In this document: piece by piece, positions 1 through 6,963 of the stretch
Layout: each line of letters opens with the position of its first letter
Numbering within the stretch: the stretch's first letter is position 1
NCBI RefSeq assembly: GCF_011694515.1
Contig: NZ_CP050192.1
Span: 119,440 to 183,439 of the forward strand
DNA from: Mycobacterium sp. DL592
Lineage (GTDB): Bacteria > Actinomycetota > Actinomycetes > Mycobacteriales > Mycobacteriaceae
Direction of reading: 5' to 3'
Length of the DNA stretch: 64,000 nucleotides
The notes under the pieces: model-generated
Database searches by the model: none
The model's input: the letters and a program-made list of their open reading frames with translations, nothing else
What the model was told of the DNA's origin: nothing
Program-made: the position numbers and the translations under genes

Positions 1-247
1 AAACCTCTTGTCCCACGCTCCAATCCGAGACGCCGCCGCCGACGGCGGCGATCACGCCAGAGACTTCAAGTCCCAGAATCGGGCTTGCGCCCGGCGGCGG
101 CGGATAGTTGCCGGCGGCCTGCAGAAGATCGGCCCGATTCACTCCTGCCGAGCTGACCTCCACGAGTACCTCACCGTGTTCCGGTGACACATCGGGAACT
201 TCCCGCCAGAGCAGGTTTTCGGAGGACTCGGCGACGATGGCGTACAT
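1..247 (-). CDS. NAD(P)H:quinone oxidoreductase, PIG3-like zinc-free MDR (N-terminal part)
   Basis: Only the first 82 codons are inside the window; the gene runs off the left edge. The translation starts [19 protein letters not shown] and continues with a GVNRADLLQ stretch and a proline-rich [18 protein letters not shown] segment. This is the GroES-like fold start of PIG3-type quinone oxidoreductases, medium-chain dehydrogenases that reduce quinones with NADPH. The ATG at 247 is the only good start and lies 3 bases from a palindrome (251-275), so the mRNA is probably very short-leadered. It is divergent from the MarR gene at 329, which is a plausible regulator. The position next to echA21 matches Rv3777 as I recall it. 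The catalytic domain cannot be judged here. Confidence 0.85.
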   Translation of the reverse strand, partial: MYAIVAESSENLLWREVPDVSPEHGEVLVEVSSAGVNRADLLQAAGNYPPPPGASPILGLEVSGVIAAVGGGVSDWSVGQEV

Positions 248-250
248 GCC

Positions 251-275
251 CTAAACGTACTACCGGTACGTTTAG
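251..275. promoter_or_regulatory. Palindromic operator between oxidoreductase and marR
   Basis: Two perfect 10-base inverted arms, CTAAACGTAC (251-260) and GTACGTTTAG (266-275), are separated by TACCG. The site sits 3 bases upstream of the oxidoreductase start and about 53 bases upstream of the MarR start. A dimeric MarR or TetR repressor bound here would block the oxidoreductase transcript. That the adjacent MarR is the binder is inferred from position only. Confidence 0.6.
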
Positions 276-316
276 CCGGAACCGAGGCTTTTGGCCTCGA
301 ACTCGGTAGCGTCGCT

Positions 317-322
317 TACGAT
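317..322 (+). promoter_or_regulatory. -10 box of a leaderless marR transcript
   Basis: TACGAT fits the mycobacterial SigA TANNNT consensus and ends 6 bases before the ATG at 329. The mRNA would therefore begin at or next to the start codon. A weak TTGGCC at 291 could act as the -35. No Shine-Dalgarno precedes 329, which agrees with a leaderless gene. Confidence 0.4.
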
Positions 323-328
323 TGCGCT

Positions 329-841
329 ATGGGAGGGATAATTGCGGGGCGGACTGCATCTGAAATGCCGGGGCTAGATATTGCCGAGCAACGATCTTGG
401 CAAAATTTTCTAGACGCGGCGCTGCGACTCTACGGAACGTTGAATCGTGGCTTGGTGGACAAACACAAGCTGACGCTGGTGGATGTCCGTTTGTTGGAGA
501 TCTTGGACAACTCCGAGACCGGATCGGCGCGGATGGGGGATCTCGCCGATCAACTCATGTCGTTGCCGAGTCGGGTGACGCGTCAGATTCGGCGTCTGGA
601 GACGGCCGGGCTGGTGCGTCGGGACGCGAGTCCTGACGACGGGCGCGGTGTCTTGGCGAGCATCACCGATCGCGGTCGGGAGGTGGTCGAGGAAGCAATG
701 CTCACGTACTCGCGTGGCGTACGGGAGAACTTCCTCGGGCCGCTGTCGCGCCCGCAGATGTCGGCGATGGGGGAGAACTGCCGGAGGATCAGCGCCTCGC
801 TGAAGACCGGCGGCTCCTCTGCGAAAATCGGCCGGGTCTAG
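329..841 (+). CDS. MarR-family transcriptional regulator
   Basis: The 170-residue protein has the MarR winged-helix layout. N-terminal dimerisation helices come first (about 20-60). The DNA-binding helices follow at about 68-98 (LADQLMSLPSRVTRQIRRLE), then the beta wing with the DDGRG turn at 103-107. A C-terminal helix completes the dimer interface. MarR proteins usually repress a divergent gene and release DNA on binding a phenolic or lipophilic ligand. The divergent neighbour is the quinone oxidoreductase, with a palindrome between them. The ATG at 329 is preferred because a -10 box lies 6 bases upstream; the next ATG (365) has no adjacent ribosome binding site. Confidence 0.88.
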   Translation: MGGIIAGRTASEMPGLDIAEQRSWQNFLDAALRLYGTLNRGLVDKHKLTLVDVRLLEILDNSETGSARMGDLADQLMSLPSRVTRQIRRLETAGLVRRDASPDDGRGVLASITDRGREVVEEAMLTYSRGVRENFLGPLSRPQMSAMGENCRRISASLKTGGSSAKIGRV

Positions 842-888
842 CTCGGCCGACGGCCGCGTCGGAAACGCACACCGCTACGCTTGTTCGC

Positions 889-975
889 GGTGGCGTGGCA
901 GAGCGGCCTAATGCACTCGCCTTGAAAGCGAGAGACGGCTAACACCGTCCGGGGGTTCAAATCCCTCCGCCACCG
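889..975 (+). tRNA. tRNA-Ser (anticodon UGA)
   Basis: The acceptor stem pairs GGTGGCG (889-895) with CGCCACC (968-974), with G975 as discriminator. The anticodon stem CTCGC/GCGAG frames the loop CTTGAAA, giving anticodon UGA. A long variable arm typical of tRNA-Ser and the T-loop GTTCAAATC are present. CCA is not encoded. Confidence 0.95.
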
Positions 976-1012
976 CTGTGTGATGTCTCGAGACATGCCG
1001 TTGATTTAATCG

Positions 1013-1271
1013 ATGTTCCGGCAGGACACTCTGATCGCGCTGCCCGAGGACTTGCTCAGGTAGCTGACCAAGACGGTGCTCGTTGAGGGCGCTCAACGAG
1101 GAGAAAACTGAGCACCTCGGCTCTGCGGAGCATGATCCGGCGGGTGCCGGGACCGACAACTTCGTCAAATTGACCGTGGTCAGGTCAGCGTCGGGCGACC
1201 TCACCGAAACCTGGGGACAGCGCTACGCGGCGGTGACCCGGCTGTGGGACAACGCCCGGACACAATTCATC
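1013..1271 (+). pseudogene. Relic of an IS256-family transposase
   Basis: Reading + strand frames gives fragments that match IS256-type transposases as I know them. The N-terminal motif FRQDTLIALPEDLLR is followed by a TAG at 1061, then LTKTVL. After a frameshift near 1082 comes ALNEEKTEHLGSAEHDPAGAG (1086-1148). A direct jump then leads to the C-terminal motif ETWGQRYAAVTRLWDNA (from about 1206). The catalytic DDE centre, several hundred codons long in an intact copy, is missing between the two pieces. This is a dead remnant with one nonsense change, one frameshift and a large internal deletion. It starts 38 bases after tRNA-Ser. No flanking inverted repeats were recognised. Confidence 0.6.
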
Positions 1272-1293
1272 CGGTCCCGGACTTTACGTCTGA

Positions 1294-1734
1294 TCAGCCG
1301 CCGCTGCCGCCACTGCCGCTGTCTGCCGCCGCCGCAGCCGACGATGACGCGGCCGCAGCCGCAGCGGACGCCGCCGCCGCGCGGCCTTCGGGGCTCGCGA
1401 GCGAAGGACCCGGATCCTTGTAGGTCGCGACCGGGGCGTAGCAGTTGAGTGTGAGCAACGTCTGCTTGGTCACCGAGCCGCTGCTGTTGGCGGGTGGCTG
1501 CGCATTGTGGTCATGCTGATTGGCCACGATGCAGTCAGCGCGGTCGACACGATCGCCTTGGGTAACCGCGACCACGGCCGTGTAGCCGGCGCTACTCAGC
1601 GCCGACTGGGCATCAGAATACTTCTGCCCGATCACATTTGGTGAGCTTGCGTTTGCAATCCAGCTGCCCCACAGTGTCACGCCCACCGAGGCCGCGACTG
1701 CCAGGCCGACGCCGGAAACGAGTCGTACGTTCAA
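1294..1734 (-). CDS. Exported PASTA-like protein
   Basis: The 146-residue product has an N-terminal hydrophobic segment (residues 8-29, a signal peptide or anchor). A domain of about 75 residues follows, beginning PNVIGQKYSDAQSALSSAGY. Its pattern of PNVIGQ, a helix of DAQSALSSAGY, and a later short strand resembles a single PASTA-type repeat. Two cysteines (in ADCIVANQ and LTLNCYAP) could form a disulfide. The C terminus from about residue 112 is low-complexity Ala/Ser ending in GSGGSGG. The start codon overlaps the stop of the upstream gene (ATGA at 1731-1734), so the two genes form one transcript. Function unknown; it probably acts in the cell envelope. Confidence 0.75.
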   Translation of the reverse strand: MNVRLVSGVGLAVAASVGVTLWGSWIANASSPNVIGQKYSDAQSALSSAGYTAVVAVTQGDRVDRADCIVANQHDHNAQPPANSSGSVTKQTLLTLNCYAPVATYKDPGPSLASPEGRAAAASAAAAAASSSAAAAADSGSGGSGG

Positions 1735-2012
1735 TGCGCCGGTACCGCCTTTGTGGTCGGCAGCACCGAGTCCGGCGTCGTCTCAGTCGCGGTGCCACCC
1801 ATCTGCATGCCCGGCGCCGCCGGTTGCGTATAGCTGGTGTTGACTGGCGCGCTACCGGATCCGGCTTGCGGTATCGGTCCGCCCCCGACCGGGATATCTG
1901 GCTGGGAGAAGGCGAAAGCGCCCATTCCGACAATCGCGGCCGCGCCCGCGAGTAGAGCGAACGGCCTGAGCCGGGCCAAGCCGATAGCGGCAGACTGCTT
2001 ATTGTCCTTCAT
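1731..2012 (-). CDS. Small exported or membrane-anchored protein of unknown function
   Basis: The 93-residue product has a short charged N terminus (MKDNKQ), one hydrophobic segment at about 16-36, and then an extracytoplasmic tail rich in Pro, Gly, Ser and Thr. No cysteine follows the hydrophobic stretch, so it is not a lipoprotein. It is the first gene of a two-gene unit with the PASTA-like protein, which it overlaps by four bases. I do not recognise a domain. The composition is typical of small mycobacterial envelope proteins. Confidence 0.7.
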   Translation of the reverse strand: MKDNKQSAAIGLARLRPFALLAGAAAIVGMGAFAFSQPDIPVGGGPIPQAGSGSAPVNTSYTQPAAPGMQMGGTATETTPDSVLPTTKAVPAH

Positions 2013-2096
2013 GCGTCAAGTCTGGTCTGGCCACTTGTTCAAATGCTGCGTCGTAGCTGTGACCTTGTTGAGAGCATGACGTTAGTCCATCCGACG

Positions 2097-2918
2097 TTAT
2101 TCGCCGGTGAACTCCGGCTTGCGCTTCTCGAACATTGCCTTGATGCCCTCGCCCAGGTCCTTCGACGGCAGGAACGCCGAGTTCCACGCCGCGACGTAGC
2201 GCAGGCTGGCGGCGACGTCAGCAGTGCGCTGCTCGTCGAGCACGTCCTTGATGCCGTGCACCACCAGCGGTGAGTTCGCGGCGATCTCCGCGGCGGTCGC
2301 GTGCGCCGCGGCCAGCGTGGCCTCGGGGTCCGGGTAGACGTCGTTGACCAAGCCGATCTTCTCGGCACGGACGGCGTCGATGTCCTTGCCGGTCAGGGCG
2401 AGTTCGCGCAGGTGTCCGTCGTTGAGGATGTACGGCAGCCGCGCCAGGCTGCCCACGTCGGCGACGATCGACAGCTTGACCTCGCGCACCGAGAACTTCG
2501 CATCAGCGCTGGCATAGCGAACGTCGACCGCACTGATGAGGTCCACGCCGCCGCCGATGCACCAGCCGTGGATCGAGGCGATGGTGGGGGTGCGGCAGTC
2601 GGCCACCGCGGTGATCGACTGCTGCATGCCCTTGAGCTTCTTGTGGAACTCGGCGCGCGGCCGAGCCGACGGATCGCCGCCCGCCGACGGCAGCATGCCG
2701 CCCATCGCCATGAGGTCCAGGCCGTAGCTGAAGTTGCGGCCCGAGCCGGTCAGCACGATCGCGCGGACCTCGGGGTCGGCGTCCAGGTCGGCGAAGACGG
2801 CAGGCATCTCGGCCCAGAAGGCGGGGCCCATGGCGTTGCCCTTGCCCGGTCCGAGCAGCGTGACCTGGGCGACGTTGTCCTTGACCTCGATGGCCAGCGA
2901 TTCGTACGGCTCACTCAT
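2097..2918 (-). CDS. echA21: Crotonase family protein, likely dienoyl-CoA isomerase type (EchA21)
   Basis: A 273-residue crotonase with an oxyanion-hole region near 66-69 (SYGLDL) and IHGWCIGGGVDL at 116-127. Three acidic residues, D126, E146 and D154, sit in GGGVD, VREVK and VADVG. Their spacing of 20 and 8 is the same as the catalytic Asp/Glu/Asp of mammalian ECH1, the delta3,5-delta2,4-dienoyl-CoA isomerase. I therefore favour isomerisation of odd-positioned double bonds in unsaturated acyl-CoA beta-oxidation over hydration. The position matches echA21 (Rv3774). The upstream ligase gene at 2942 ends only 23 bases away on the same strand, so readthrough is possible. Confidence 0.87.
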   Translation of the reverse strand: MSEPYESLAIEVKDNVAQVTLLGPGKGNAMGPAFWAEMPAVFADLDADPEVRAIVLTGSGRNFSYGLDLMAMGGMLPSAGGDPSARPRAEFHKKLKGMQQSITAVADCRTPTIASIHGWCIGGGVDLISAVDVRYASADAKFSVREVKLSIVADVGSLARLPYILNDGHLRELALTGKDIDAVRAEKIGLVNDVYPDPEATLAAAHATAAEIAANSPLVVHGIKDVLDEQRTADVAASLRYVAAWNSAFLPSKDLGEGIKAMFEKRKPEFTGE

Positions 2919-2941
2919 GCCACGAGGCTACGACGCGGACT

Positions 2942-4084
2942 TCAGCGCAGCGTGGTCAGGGTGTTGTCGCGCAGTTCTGCGGCAAGTGCACCGACGACCG
3001 CCTTGAGACTGCCGAAGCTCGCTTCGGCCACCCGCAGCTGCCGAAGGTAGCTGGGTCCGCGGTCGATGATGGTGGTCAGTCGGTGCAGTTCCTCGAGACT
3101 GCCCAGTTCCTCGGCGATCGGGCTCAAGGTGCCGATCAGCTCCAGCAGATCCTCGGTAACGAGCCGTTCGTCACCGGCTGGACTGACCACGACGATCGAC
3201 TCGATGCCGTAGCGCGCCGCGCGCCACTTGTTCTCCCGGTGGAACCATGCCGGGAACACCGGGATCTCCCGGCCCGCGTCCAACTCCCGGGAGAAGTGTT
3301 CGACCAGGGCCTGGGTGAGGGCCGCTATCGCACCGATCTCGTAGGCGGTGGAGATTCCGTCGAAGACGCGCAGCTCCACGGTGCCCCACTTGGGGGAGGG
3401 CCGAATGTCCCAGCGCAGATCGCCGCAACCCTCGATGACCCCGATGTGCAGCAGGTCGGCGACCAGTTTCTCGTAGGACTCCCAGTCGCTGAACTGCGGT
3501 GTCAGCCCGGCGGTCGGCAGCTGTTGGAACATCAGGGCTCGATTGGAGGCATACCCGGTGATCTCGCCGGCCCAGAACGGGCTCGACGCGGACAGCGCCT
3601 GAAAGTGCGGCAGGTAGTTCAGCAGTCCGTTGACGATCGGCAGTACCTTGGCCCGCTTCTCGATGCCGACGTGAATGTGGACACCCCAGATCATCATCTG
3701 GCGCCCCCACCACTGTGTCCGGTCGATGAGGACCTCGTAGCGAGGGTTGCCCGGTGTCACCTGTTGTGCGAACCACTGGCTGAATGGGTGGGTACCAGAG
3801 GAGATCAGCTCTACCCCAAGGGGTTCGGCGATGTCGATGACGGTGTGCACCAGCCGGCTCAGTTCGTCGACGGCATGAGTCACCACATGATGGGGTGCGG
3901 TCACCAGCTCGACGGTGTTGGTGAGTAGCTCACCGGTGACATGTGGAAATCCTTCCGCCGGGCCGGTTTTGGCCAGTATCTCCGGAGCCGCCGGAGCGAG
4001 TTCCCCACTGCGCCGGTCCACGCAGGCGATCTCCCACTCGAGGCCGATCCGGGAGCGTTCCGCGGCTGTGAACTCGATACCCAC
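2942..4084 (-). CDS. GCS2-type carboxylate-amine ligase (YbdK-like), copy 1
   Basis: This 380-residue protein belongs to the glutamate-cysteine ligase type 2 family. The ATP/metal-binding signatures are GLEWEIACVD (14-23), WGVHIHVG (133-140) and DIRPSPKWGTVELRVFD (226-242). The fold is related to glutamine synthetase. Family members join the gamma-carboxyl of glutamate to an amine by way of an acyl phosphate, but most YbdK-like enzymes have no assigned substrate. It begins 15 bases after the end of metI, so it is the last gene of a metQ-metN-metI-ligase unit. That suggests its substrate is what the importer brings in. A second copy at 9899 shares the motifs but is clearly diverged. Mycothiol, not glutathione, is the main mycobacterial thiol, so classical GshA activity is unlikely. 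Confidence 0.85.
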   Translation of the reverse strand: MGIEFTAAERSRIGLEWEIACVDRRSGELAPAAPEILAKTGPAEGFPHVTGELLTNTVELVTAPHHVVTHAVDELSRLVHTVIDIAEPLGVELISSGTHPFSQWFAQQVTPGNPRYEVLIDRTQWWGRQMMIWGVHIHVGIEKRAKVLPIVNGLLNYLPHFQALSASSPFWAGEITGYASNRALMFQQLPTAGLTPQFSDWESYEKLVADLLHIGVIEGCGDLRWDIRPSPKWGTVELRVFDGISTAYEIGAIAALTQALVEHFSRELDAGREIPVFPAWFHRENKWRAARYGIESIVVVSPAGDERLVTEDLLELIGTLSPIAEELGSLEELHRLTTIIDRGPSYLRQLRVAEASFGSLKAVVGALAAELRDNTLTTLR

Positions 4085-4099
4085 CTCAGCGGTGCCTGA

Positions 4100-4762
4100 T
4101 CAACGACGGAGTGCCTTGTTGGACAGCCAGTTACCGAAGAACTGCGCGAACTGCACGAGCAGGATGATCGTCAGCACCGCGATCCAGGTGACCCACCAGT
4201 TGAACCTCTGATACCCATAGACGATCGCGAAGTTACCCAGGCCTCCGCCGCCCACCGACCCGGCGACTGCCGTCATATCGACGACCGAGATGAACACGAA
4301 GGTGTAGCCGAGGATCAGCGGCCCCAGTGCCTCAGGTAGAAGGACGCGGGTGATGATGCGAAATGGGCTGGCGCCCATGGCCTGTGCGGCCTCGACGACT
4401 CCCGGGTCGATCGAGACCAGGTTCTGTTCGACGATCCGGGAGATACCGAAGGTCGCCGCGATGATCAGGGCGAAGATTGCCGCACGGGTGCCGATCGTCG
4501 TGCCGACGACCGATAGCGTCAGCGGACCGATGGCGACGATGAAGATGATGAACGGGATCGGGCGCACGAAGTTGACGATGACGTTGAGCAGGTTGTAGAT
4601 CCACTTGTTCTCGAGAACCCCGCCCTTGCGGGTGGTGTAGAGCAACACCCCGAGGATCAGGCCGAGGAAGCCACCCAGGACCAGGGTGGTGATGACCATC
4701 TGGAGGGTCTCCCAGAGGGACTGCCAGAAGATCGGCTTGAGCACGTCCCAGTTGATGTTCAT
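4100..4762 (-). CDS. metI: D-methionine-type ABC transporter permease MetI
   Basis: The 220-residue inner-membrane protein has about five to six hydrophobic helices. The binding-protein-dependent permease EAA loop appears as EAAQAMGASPFRIITRVLLPEA near residues 124-145; this loop docks onto the ATPase. The MetI-specific run of VRPIPFIIFIVAIGPLT is present. Its ATG overlaps the stop of metN (4759-4762), so translation is coupled. Together with MetN and MetQ it forms a MetNIQ importer for methionine or a related compound. Because a GCS2 ligase follows in the same unit, the real substrate may differ from methionine. Confidence 0.9.
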   Translation of the reverse strand: MNINWDVLKPIFWQSLWETLQMVITTLVLGGFLGLILGVLLYTTRKGGVLENKWIYNLLNVIVNFVRPIPFIIFIVAIGPLTLSVVGTTIGTRAAIFALIIAATFGISRIVEQNLVSIDPGVVEAAQAMGASPFRIITRVLLPEALGPLILGYTFVFISVVDMTAVAGSVGGGGLGNFAIVYGYQRFNWWVTWIAVLTIILLVQFAQFFGNWLSNKALRR

Positions 4763-5787
4763 CCCAACTCCTGCACGGTGGTGTGTGAACGAAGCTCCGT
4801 GACGACCTGCTCGACTGCGGAGTCCGACCCGGTCAGCGCGAGCGTTATGTTGCCCACGGACCTGCCCTGCAACGCGGAGATACCGCCGTAGACGAACTCG
4901 AAGCCGACGTCGGTGGACCGCACGGCGTCGGCCAGGATCGCACCGACCCGGTCCTGGTCGGCCACGCTGACGGCTACCAGCTTGCCTGGATAGCGCGCGG
5001 ACAACTCGGCCGCGTCGGTGGGAGATGGTTTGTCGTGCAGGGAGTTCGAGACGATGGCCGTCGTGAGTTCTGCCTGAGGCTCGGAGAAGATGGTGTAGAC
5101 ATCACCCTCTTCGACCAGTTCGCCGCGGTCCAGAACCGCGACCCGGTCGGCGATCTTGCGGACGACGTCCATCTCGTGGGTGATCACGATGACGGTGATC
5201 CCGAAGTCGGCATTGACCCGCTGGAGTAGCCGCAGCACGTCGTTGGTGGTCTGTGGGTCAAGGGCCGATGTCGCCTCGTCGGCCAGCAGGATCTTGGGGT
5301 TGGCAGCCAGTGCGCGGGCGATCCCGACGCGTTGCTTCTGACCGCCGGACAGCTGTCGCGGGAAGGCCCAGGCTTTTTCGGCCAGCCCGACGAAGTGCAA
5401 CAGCTCGGCGATGCGATCGCGGTGGGATTCCTTGGGCACCCCGGCGGATTCGAGCGCGAACGCGATGTTGCCGTAGACCGTGCGCGAGTTCAGCAGGTTG
5501 AACTGCTGGAAGACCATGCCGATGCGGGTGCGCAGCTCTCTGGTCTGCTTGGCGGTCAGCGTCGTGATGTCGGTCCCCTCGACGATCACCTGACCGGAGG
5601 TGGGACGCTCCAGTGCGTTGATCAATCGCACCAGGGTGCTCTTGCCGGCGCCGGAGCCGCCGATGATGGCGTAGATGCTCCCGGACTCGATGGTCAGGCT
5701 GATCGACTCCACGGCGTTGAAGGTCTCTTTCGAGCCCTCGACCGGGTATGTCTTGGTGACGTTGACGAACTCAACGATCGGAGCCAT
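4759..5787 (-). CDS. metN: MetN-type ABC transporter ATPase with NIL domain
   Basis: The 342-residue ATPase carries Walker A GGSGAGKST (43-51), the Q-loop FQQFNLL, signature LSGGQ (145-149) and Walker B ILLADE (165-170). Residues from about 262 to the end form the NIL domain, which in E. coli MetN binds methionine and inhibits transport. Its presence supports an importer with substrate feedback. A good ribosome site (AAGGAG) precedes the ATG at 5787. The gene lies 24 bases downstream of metQ and overlaps metI by four bases. Confidence 0.93.
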   Translation of the reverse strand: MAPIVEFVNVTKTYPVEGSKETFNAVESISLTIESGSIYAIIGGSGAGKSTLVRLINALERPTSGQVIVEGTDITTLTAKQTRELRTRIGMVFQQFNLLNSRTVYGNIAFALESAGVPKESHRDRIAELLHFVGLAEKAWAFPRQLSGGQKQRVGIARALAANPKILLADEATSALDPQTTNDVLRLLQRVNADFGITVIVITHEMDVVRKIADRVAVLDRGELVEEGDVYTIFSEPQAELTTAIVSNSLHDKPSPTDAAELSARYPGKLVAVSVADQDRVGAILADAVRSTDVGFEFVYGGISALQGRSVGNITLALTGSDSAVEQVVTELRSHTTVQELG

Positions 5788-5811
5788 CTGCTCTCCTTGC
5801 TGCTGGACCGG

Positions 5812-6777
5812 TCACTTCTGCCGGATCTGGGCTTCGAGCTCGTCAGTGAGGTGTTGAAGGTCGGCTGCGGGTTTGTCGACGATCACCGCGGTGCCGCGAG
5901 ACGCGTCGACGACTGCCTTGGTCACCTTGGGGTCGTGATAGAGCTTCACGATCTCCTGATACGTCGGGTTGTCCTTGTCCTGCTCACGGGAGACGAAGGC
6001 GTTGATGTACGGCTCGGCGGCGGGACTGTTCGGATCGTCGTTGTAGATCGCTGACGACGGGTCGATGTTGGCGTCCATGGCAAAGCCGTTGTTGATCACC
6101 GCGGCGGCGACCGACGGCAGTGAGGTGACGGTCTGCTGTGCGCTGATTGGAACCACCCGCACGCGGGTGCCGGCGGGGAGCACGTCGGCCGGGGTGGACA
6201 CAGTGCTTCCACCGTCGCGAAGCTTCACCAGTCCGGCCTGCTGGAGCACCAGCAGGGCCCTGGCCTGATTGGTCGGGTCGTTGGGAATCGCCACGTCGGC
6301 GCCGTTCGGGATCTGCTCGACGGAGGAGTATCGGCGCGAGTAGAGACCCAGCGGGACGACGACTGTGGACCCGATCGGGGTGAGGTTCTGGTTCGCCGAG
6401 ACGTTGTAGCTGGCGAGGAACTGCAGGTGCTGAAACAGGTTGAGGTCGGTCTGTCCCTGTGCCAGAGCGGGATTCGGCTGTGAATAGTCCGCGAAGTTCA
6501 CCACCCGGATGGTGATTCCCTGCTCGGCAGCGAGGCGTTGCAGTATCGGCCAGTAGTCCGCACTGCCCTCGGTGGTGCCGATGCTGACCACGTTGGAATC
6601 GTCTTTCCCGAAGATCGGATTCGAGCCGCCGAACAGTGAGAACACCAGGCCGATGACCAGTCCAACGGCCACCACGGCGCCGGCGATCAGCAGGCTGCGG
6701 TCACGCTTGGGCTTGGGCGGCAGCCAACGCGGATCGGCTTGATCCTCGCCCGATATTTCCTCCGGGTTGCTCACCAC
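5812..6777 (-). CDS. metQ: MetQ/NlpA-family substrate-binding protein, membrane anchored
   Basis: The 321-residue protein has a cytosolic N terminus of about 27 residues and one hydrophobic segment (about 29-49). A NlpA-type solute-binding domain follows, including SIGTTEGSADYWPILQRLA and the LFQHLQFLASYN and AIPNDPTNQARALLLLQ-like regions. There is no lipobox cysteine, so it is held by an uncleaved helix, which is common in actinobacterial MetQ. It leads the metQNI-ligase operon. The 186 bases upstream, up to the GS-like gene, hold no feature I can defend. The start is GTG; the next codon is also GTG, so the exact start is uncertain by one residue. Confidence 0.88.
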   Translation of the reverse strand: MVSNPEEISGEDQADPRWLPPKPKRDRSLLIAGAVVAVGLVIGLVFSLFGGSNPIFGKDDSNVVSIGTTEGSADYWPILQRLAAEQGITIRVVNFADYSQPNPALAQGQTDLNLFQHLQFLASYNVSANQNLTPIGSTVVVPLGLYSRRYSSVEQIPNGADVAIPNDPTNQARALLVLQQAGLVKLRDGGSTVSTPADVLPAGTRVRVVPISAQQTVTSLPSVAAAVINNGFAMDANIDPSSAIYNDDPNSPAAEPYINAFVSREQDKDNPTYQEIVKLYHDPKVTKAVVDASRGTAVIVDKPAADLQHLTDELEAQIRQK

Positions 6778-6963
6778 ACTGCCCCGATCCTCCGGCCCAT
6801 ACTGAAGTCCGGCTACTCCGTCGGTGTGTGCCGCGAGTAGCGCCGCTGAATTTTCACAGACTGGTCAATAGCGTGCACCCTGGTGAGCCGGTTAATCAGC
6901 GGATCAGCCGTGGTCACACCAGTTAGACGCAGGCTGCGCCGAAGTGCCCGGTGGACGGCCGGG

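Noticed and set aside
1300..1400. GCC-rich tandem repeats
   Set aside because: Explained by the Ala/Ser-rich C terminus of the PASTA-like protein.
1638..1955. Arg-rich + frame opposite the two small exported proteins
   Set aside because: Low-complexity arginine-rich translation, no ribosome site; the opposite strand gives signal-peptide proteins with coupled starts.
2301..3050. 249-codon open frame on + strand opposite echA21
   Set aside because: Mirror of the crotonase gene on the other strand. Translation is Arg/Asp/Gly-rich without domain character, as expected for high-GC antisense frames.
6778..6963. Possible SAM or methionine riboswitch before metQ
   Set aside because: The 186-base leader has no convincing conserved stem set or terminator that I could pair by eye.
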